DNA of 11,114 nt from CAZXEU01 sp964639665 (GTDB lineage Bacteria; Bacteroidota; Rhodothermia; Rhodothermales; Bin80): assembly GCA_964639665.1 (NCBI GenBank), contig CAZXEU010000017.1, positions 1 through 11,114 on the forward strand, read 5' to 3'. Under the pieces are notes generated by a model. It was not told where the DNA came from. It saw only the letters and a list, made by a program, of their open reading frames with translations, and did not search any database. Below, one piece after another: positions 7,788 through 11,114 of this stretch; the stretch's first letter is position 1, and each line of letters opens with the position of its first letter. The position numbers and the translations under genes were made by a program.

Positions 7788-9236
7788 CTACCGTATGGGT
7801 GTGAACAGTTTTTCGTATCGGGGTGGCAGGGGAAGATGGGCAGCTACGCGTTCAATGGGCTCTCCCTGGTGCGTTAGCGTAATCTGCCCGATGAGCTCGC
7901 GCATGCTGGGCCGCCCCCGCTCGGCGAGGAAGGCATCCAGCAGGGAGGGTGTCTCCGAATTGAATAGGATCATGGCTCCATTCTGCCGCGCGTACACGGA
8001 ATTGACAGGTGCGCCCTCCTTGTCGATGCCACCGTAGTAACCTTGCTGACTCACCGCTCCTTCCACGGTGCCATACAGTCCAATCCATCCGCGAATGATC
8101 TCCCGATTGTCCGCGTCTTCCGGGAACAGGCGCATGGCTGCCGCGAGGGCGTCAACAGTCGCAAACAACTCCTGCGATGCGTGCCGGCGCTGCCGGGCAG
8201 CCAGTCGATTCAGGCCGTTGTCAAGAAGAAAACCACCCTCGTGCGGCGATGCGGAATAGATCCCGGGCAGCCGGTCGTACGTGGCCGCGTCCAGGTAGGA
8301 GAAGAGGGCGTTGTAAAGACCGTTGTACAGCGTAGGAGATAGCGCCTCGGGCTCAATACCCAGCAGCGAGTGAAAATACTGGTACGCACTGCCGTTGCGC
8401 GAAAGCGGGCTCTCGATATTAAGCGGTCCCGTGGTGGATGCCGGAAACCGGTCGGAGAACGTGGCCTGTGCGTTGATCATGGCCCCCCACGTGTCCAGAC
8501 CACGACTCGGATCGGCGATGACCTGCGTGTCCCCGATAAAGTAGGCCAACACGAATGCCGCCGATTCGTAGTAGCCGCCGAACAGCAGGTCCAGTCCCTG
8601 CGGATCGACTCCGAACAGACCCGCGTGAGCAAACGTAGGCAGGAATCCGGACTGGGCGCCATTCAAGGCCTGATTGTATCCAAGTTTCTGGCGATCCAGA
8701 AAAGTCAGAGCCTTGTTTCCGGTGTCCGTGCCATTGAAAGCCTGGGCAGCCATGGCCACGCGCGAGGACAACAGCGCATTGTCGGTAAACGAATACTCAA
8801 GCGTTGCCGGCTCGGCACCGGAGCTCGTCAATGCCAGCCGGGGAATCATATTCCGAAAATTGCGCGGCGGCCGGTCCGAGATCTGCGCATTCAGAAGGCT
8901 CACAAGGAGGCTGTCCACCTCGGCAGACCTGCGCAAGTCGTCCAGCAGATACTGCAGTCTAAAGGCAATCGAAATAGGGTCGCTCTCCGCGACAGGCATC
9001 CCGCCGACGATTGCGCGATACGGAAACTGCGTGGGCTGGTGAATCCCAGCGTCGTAATACCGGCTGTTGAGCGCAAGAAACTCCTCTTCGTCGATTCTTG
9101 GCCCGTCAAACAGGGACGGTTCCTCATCATCCTCGAATCCGAGATCCGAGCACGCAGTGGCCACCAAGGCGGAGCCGAGACCGGCTTGCACAAACTGCCG
9201 CCTCGTCCAGCTGGCGGTGCCGTCGGTTGTTGCCAT
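7788..9236 (-). CDS. Tat-exported lipoprotein, tentatively glycoamylase/DUF3131-like (alpha/alpha)-toroid
   Basis: A 482-residue protein with a twin-arginine signal (TRRQFVQAG, Arg12-Arg13), a short hydrophobic stretch and the lipobox ATAC (Cys29), so it is exported folded and lipidated. An acidic cluster (FEDDEEP, residues 34-40) follows the cysteine. The body is helical. Several pieces resemble the glycoamylase-like (PF10091) and DUF3131 toroid proteins: SFTDNALLSSRVAMA (149-163), LLFGGYYESAAFVLAYF (217-233), LSRNGSAYQYFHSLL (278-292) and NGAMILFNSETPSLLDAF (419-436). This similarity is from memory, is partial and defines no catalytic residues, so an enzymatic role is only a possibility. 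The start at 9236 has a strong Shine-Dalgarno site. The gene converges on the propeller gene (96-bp gap) and diverges from the MDR/SDR pair, which may point to a shared carbohydrate substrate. Confidence 0.9.
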   Translation of the reverse strand: MATTDGTASWTRRQFVQAGLGSALVATACSDLGFEDDEEPSLFDGPRIDEEEFLALNSRYYDAGIHQPTQFPYRAIVGGMPVAESDPISIAFRLQYLLDDLRRSAEVDSLLVSLLNAQISDRPPRNFRNMIPRLALTSSGAEPATLEYSFTDNALLSSRVAMAAQAFNGTDTGNKALTFLDRQKLGYNQALNGAQSGFLPTFAHAGLFGVDPQGLDLLFGGYYESAAFVLAYFIGDTQVIADPSRGLDTWGAMINAQATFSDRFPASTTGPLNIESPLSRNGSAYQYFHSLLGIEPEALSPTLYNGLYNALFSYLDAATYDRLPGIYSASPHEGGFLLDNGLNRLAARQRRHASQELFATVDALAAAMRLFPEDADNREIIRGWIGLYGTVEGAVSQQGYYGGIDKEGAPVNSVYARQNGAMILFNSETPSLLDAFLAERGRPSMRELIGQITLTHQGEPIERVAAHLPLPPRYEKLFTPIR

Positions 9237-9243
9237 TCCGGTG

Positions 9244-9248
9244 CCTCC
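9244..9248 (-). promoter_or_regulatory. Ribosome binding site of the Tat lipoprotein gene
   Basis: On the minus strand GGAGG lies 7 nt before the ATG at 9236. A second GGAGG lies further upstream at 9253-9257, too far for that start. Confidence 0.75.
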
Positions 9249-9300
9249 GGATCCTCCATTAGCCTACAGGGCGCCTTGAACCGTGTTCCTTCGGTTGGCA

Positions 9301-9305
9301 GGAGG
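9301..9305 (+). promoter_or_regulatory. Ribosome binding site that sets the MDR dehydrogenase start
   Basis: GGAGG is 7 nt before the ATG at 9313. This favours 9313 over the upstream GTG at 9283 and over the ATG at 9349, which has no such motif although it begins the conserved part of the protein (MKQLAVV). Confidence 0.7.
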
Positions 9306-9312
9306 GGGACAT

Positions 9313-10371
9313 ATGGAGTACCTTGGCAGTCGTCGTCCGGCACTCGCCATGAAGCAGCTCGCGGTAGTCAACCACGCGCACGGGCGCGTCAGACTCTCGG
9401 CTGTCAGTTGCCCCGTCCCACAGCAGGACGAAGTCCTTCTCCGCGTGGCCGCAGTGGCCGTTTGTGGATCAGAGGTGCACCAGTGGCGGGGTACGCACAG
9501 CTGGCCCGTCAATTACCCCGTCATACTGGGTCACGAATTCGCTGGTACGGTGGAAGAGGTTGCTGCGGGTGTTCAGGGCTTTGCCGCGGGCGATCGCGTT
9601 ACCTGCGAAACTGCGGCCGTGATAGATCCACACTCGCCAATGACACGTCGCGGATGGTATCACCTGGATCCGTCCCGCAAGGGTTTCGGCTACGGCGTGG
9701 ACGGCGCCATGACCTCGTTTATCTCTGTTCCGGCCCGCTGTCTTCACCCCTTGCCATCTGGCGTTACGTTCACGCAGGCAGCCCTGGCAGAGCCGTGCTG
9801 CGTTGCCTACAATGCCGTCGTGCACAACGGCGACGTAAAGCCGGGAGACCGCGTGGTGGTCCTGGGTCCCGGTCCCATAGGATTGCTGTGCGCCCTGATG
9901 GCCCGGTTGCAGGGAGCGGAAGTGACTGTCGTTGGACTTGAGAGGGACAGCGCACGGCTTGCCGTTGCCGAGAACTGCGGCCTCAAGACTATGACGGGGG
10001 ATCCCTCAGGCAGCATGCATGCGGATGGTGTCATCGATGCCGCCGGCGTTTCCGCATCGCTCTGCATCGCGCTGCACATCGTCCGTCCCGCGGGCTGGAT
10101 CACCAAGGTAGGCTGGGGGCGCGAGCCGTTTGGCCACTCACTGGATCCACTGGTGCAGAAGAATGTGACGTTGCGCGGCAGCTTCAGCCACAACTTTCCG
10201 GTATGGCAGGCTGTGCTGCGACTGTTGGCGGAGCGGAAGCTGGACGTGGATCCGCTTGTGCAAGGCGTCTTGCCGCTAGGCAGGTGGGAGGAAGCGTTCG
10301 AGGCGATGCACACGGGACAGGTAGTCAAGACGATACTGGTACCAGAGGCGAGTGAGGAGCCATGCAACTAG
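9313..10371 (+). CDS. Zinc-type medium-chain dehydrogenase lacking the structural-zinc cysteines
   Basis: A 352-residue cytoplasmic NAD(P)-dependent oxidoreductase of the MDR (alcohol/polyol dehydrogenase) superfamily. The catalytic-zinc ligands are visible: Cys51 (VCGSEVH), His74 and Glu75 (GHEFAG) and Glu160 (LAEPCC). The Rossmann fold carries GPGPIG at 185-190, and an acidic residue follows near VVGLERD, which suggests NAD(H). The family's structural-zinc lobe normally has four cysteines; here the aligned positions appear to be Asp105, Ser108, Thr111 and Asp119, although the lobe keeps its length (GWYHLDPSRKGFGYG). It most resembles polyol or sugar-alcohol dehydrogenases such as the sorbitol or galactitol-phosphate type, but the substrate cannot be assigned. 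About 12 residues precede the usual family start. The stop codon overlaps the start of the SDR gene by 10 nt, so the two are translated together. Confidence 0.92.
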   Translation: MEYLGSRRPALAMKQLAVVNHAHGRVRLSAVSCPVPQQDEVLLRVAAVAVCGSEVHQWRGTHSWPVNYPVILGHEFAGTVEEVAAGVQGFAAGDRVTCETAAVIDPHSPMTRRGWYHLDPSRKGFGYGVDGAMTSFISVPARCLHPLPSGVTFTQAALAEPCCVAYNAVVHNGDVKPGDRVVVLGPGPIGLLCALMARLQGAEVTVVGLERDSARLAVAENCGLKTMTGDPSGSMHADGVIDAAGVSASLCIALHIVRPAGWITKVGWGREPFGHSLDPLVQKNVTLRGSFSHNFPVWQAVLRLLAERKLDVDPLVQGVLPLGRWEEAFEAMHTGQVVKTILVPEASEEPCN

Positions 10372-11114
10372 AAGGAAAGGTCATCATCATCACGGGAAGC
10401 GCAGCGGGAATCGGCAAGGAATTGGCACGCCGCTGCGTGGCAGAGGGCGCACGCGTGCTCATTACGGATCGCAACGAAGCGGAGGCACATCGCGTGGCCG
10501 AAGAGCTCGCGCCGGAGAGCGCAGTCCATGTGGACGATCTGGCGGATACGCTCGCGCCCGCCCGGATTGTCGGGGCAGCCATGCGCGGTTTTGGTCGCGT
10601 GGACGGGCTTGTCAATAATGCCGCCTACATACCGCGCAGTGACATCCACACTACTGACGTGGAGCTCTTTAATGCCGTGATGGCGGTAAACGTCCGCGCA
10701 CCGATGCTCTTGATTCAGGCCGCGCTTCCAGCCCTGGAGAAGGCGGGAGGCAGTGTACTCAATATTGGCTCTGTGAATGCCTACTGCGGCGAGCCGCCCC
10801 TGCTGGCCTACAGCATGTCCAAGGGCGCGCTAATGACCTTGACGCGCAATCTGGGTGATGCCCTGCACTGCTCTCACGGCATAAGGGTAAACCAGATCAA
10901 CCCCGGATGGGTATTGACGGAAAACGAATACCGGTTGAAACTCAGCGATGGCTTGCCCGAAGACTGGCCCACGAGACTGCCGCGGACTGTGGCACCGTCA
11001 GGTGGGCTAGTAACACCAAAGACCATCGCGGCGGGCGCCGTCTTCTGGCTGAGCGATGCCTCACGTCCCGTTAGCGGGGCCGTCGTGGAGATGGAGCAAT
11101 ACCCGATGATCGGC
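10362..11114 (+). CDS. Short-chain dehydrogenase/reductase (3' end outside window)
   Basis: 251 codons are present without a stop; classical SDRs have about 250-260 residues, so only the tail is missing. All hallmark motifs are intact: the nucleotide-binding TGSAAGIG (residues 11-18), NNAA at 85-88 (usually NNAG), Asn110 (VNVRAP) and the catalytic Ser137 (IGSVNAY), Tyr149 and Lys153 (YSMSK). The sequence INPGWVLTEN follows, as expected for the family's PG turn. Asp35-Arg36 after the second strand (LITDRN) suggests NAD(H) preference. It oxidises or reduces a hydroxyl/carbonyl substrate in the cytoplasm. The ATG lies inside the end of the MDR dehydrogenase gene, preceded by GAGGAG, so the two dehydrogenases probably catalyse consecutive steps of one pathway, plausibly sugar or polyol catabolism. 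The C-terminal substrate loop (DGLPEDWPTRLPR) gives no clear substrate clue. Confidence 0.93.
   Translation, partial: MQLEGKVIIITGSAAGIGKELARRCVAEGARVLITDRNEAEAHRVAEELAPESAVHVDDLADTLAPARIVGAAMRGFGRVDGLVNNAAYIPRSDIHTTDVELFNAVMAVNVRAPMLLIQAALPALEKAGGSVLNIGSVNAYCGEPPLLAYSMSKGALMTLTRNLGDALHCSHGIRVNQINPGWVLTENEYRLKLSDGLPEDWPTRLPRTVAPSGGLVTPKTIAAGAVFWLSDASRPVSGAVVEMEQYPMIG

Larger units (their letters stand above)
9237..9312. promoter_or_regulatory. Compact divergent promoter region
   Basis: Only 76 bp separate the two divergent start codons, and this space also contains both ribosome binding sites. The promoters must overlap each other or extend into the coding regions. I could not pick convincing -35/-10 elements. 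A weak 5-bp hairpin (AACCG 9279-9283, CGGTT 9292-9296) is present. Confidence 0.4.

Noticed and set aside
8370..9941. 523-codon open frame on the plus strand
   Set aside because: It runs antisense to the Tat lipoprotein gene and then out of frame through the MDR dehydrogenase gene; both real genes have clear motifs and ribosome binding sites.

Overview
The window (about 11.1 kb, GC-rich) has eight protein genes, the two outermost cut by the window edges. Six of the eight products carry export signals, most of them lipoprotein signals. FG-GAP/ASPIC-UnbV (CRTAC1-type) lipoproteins, a PD40 propeller and a secreted amidohydrolase together suggest a Gram-negative environmental heterotroph of the Bacteroidota/Rhodothermota type. 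A GC-rich Rhodothermales-like bacterium would fit. This assignment rests on gene content only and is an inference.

Left block, minus strand (1-4748): a tightly packed three-gene operon. Transcription runs from a short CRTAC1-like lipoprotein (4748-2883) to a small lipoprotein of unknown function (2880-2257, 2-nt gap) and then to a long CRTAC1-like lipoprotein (2270 to beyond the left edge, 14-nt overlap). The two CRTAC1 proteins are paralogs. The short one stops right after its ASPIC/UnbV domain, while the long one continues into further FG-GAP repeats.

Middle (4749-5376): about 630 bp of divergent intergenic DNA with no convincing gene, a short inverted repeat and a possible promoter for the gene to its right. 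Next come a secreted metal-dependent amidohydrolase (5377-6750) and a six-repeat TolB/PD40 beta-propeller lipoprotein (6810-7691), probably one transcription unit.

Right block: a Tat-exported lipoprotein on the minus strand (9236-7788), convergent with the propeller gene and tentatively an (alpha/alpha)-toroid glycoamylase-like protein. It is divergent, across only 76 bp, from a plus-strand pair: a zinc-type MDR dehydrogenase (9313-10371) and an SDR oxidoreductase (10362 to the right edge) that overlap by 10 nt. The MDR protein keeps its catalytic zinc ligands but has lost all four structural-zinc cysteines. Read together, this block suggests periplasmic or surface handling of a carbohydrate followed by cytoplasmic oxidation and reduction of its product; the substrate cannot be told from the sequence.

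No rRNA, tRNA, CRISPR array, intact insertion sequence or convincing intrinsic terminator was seen.
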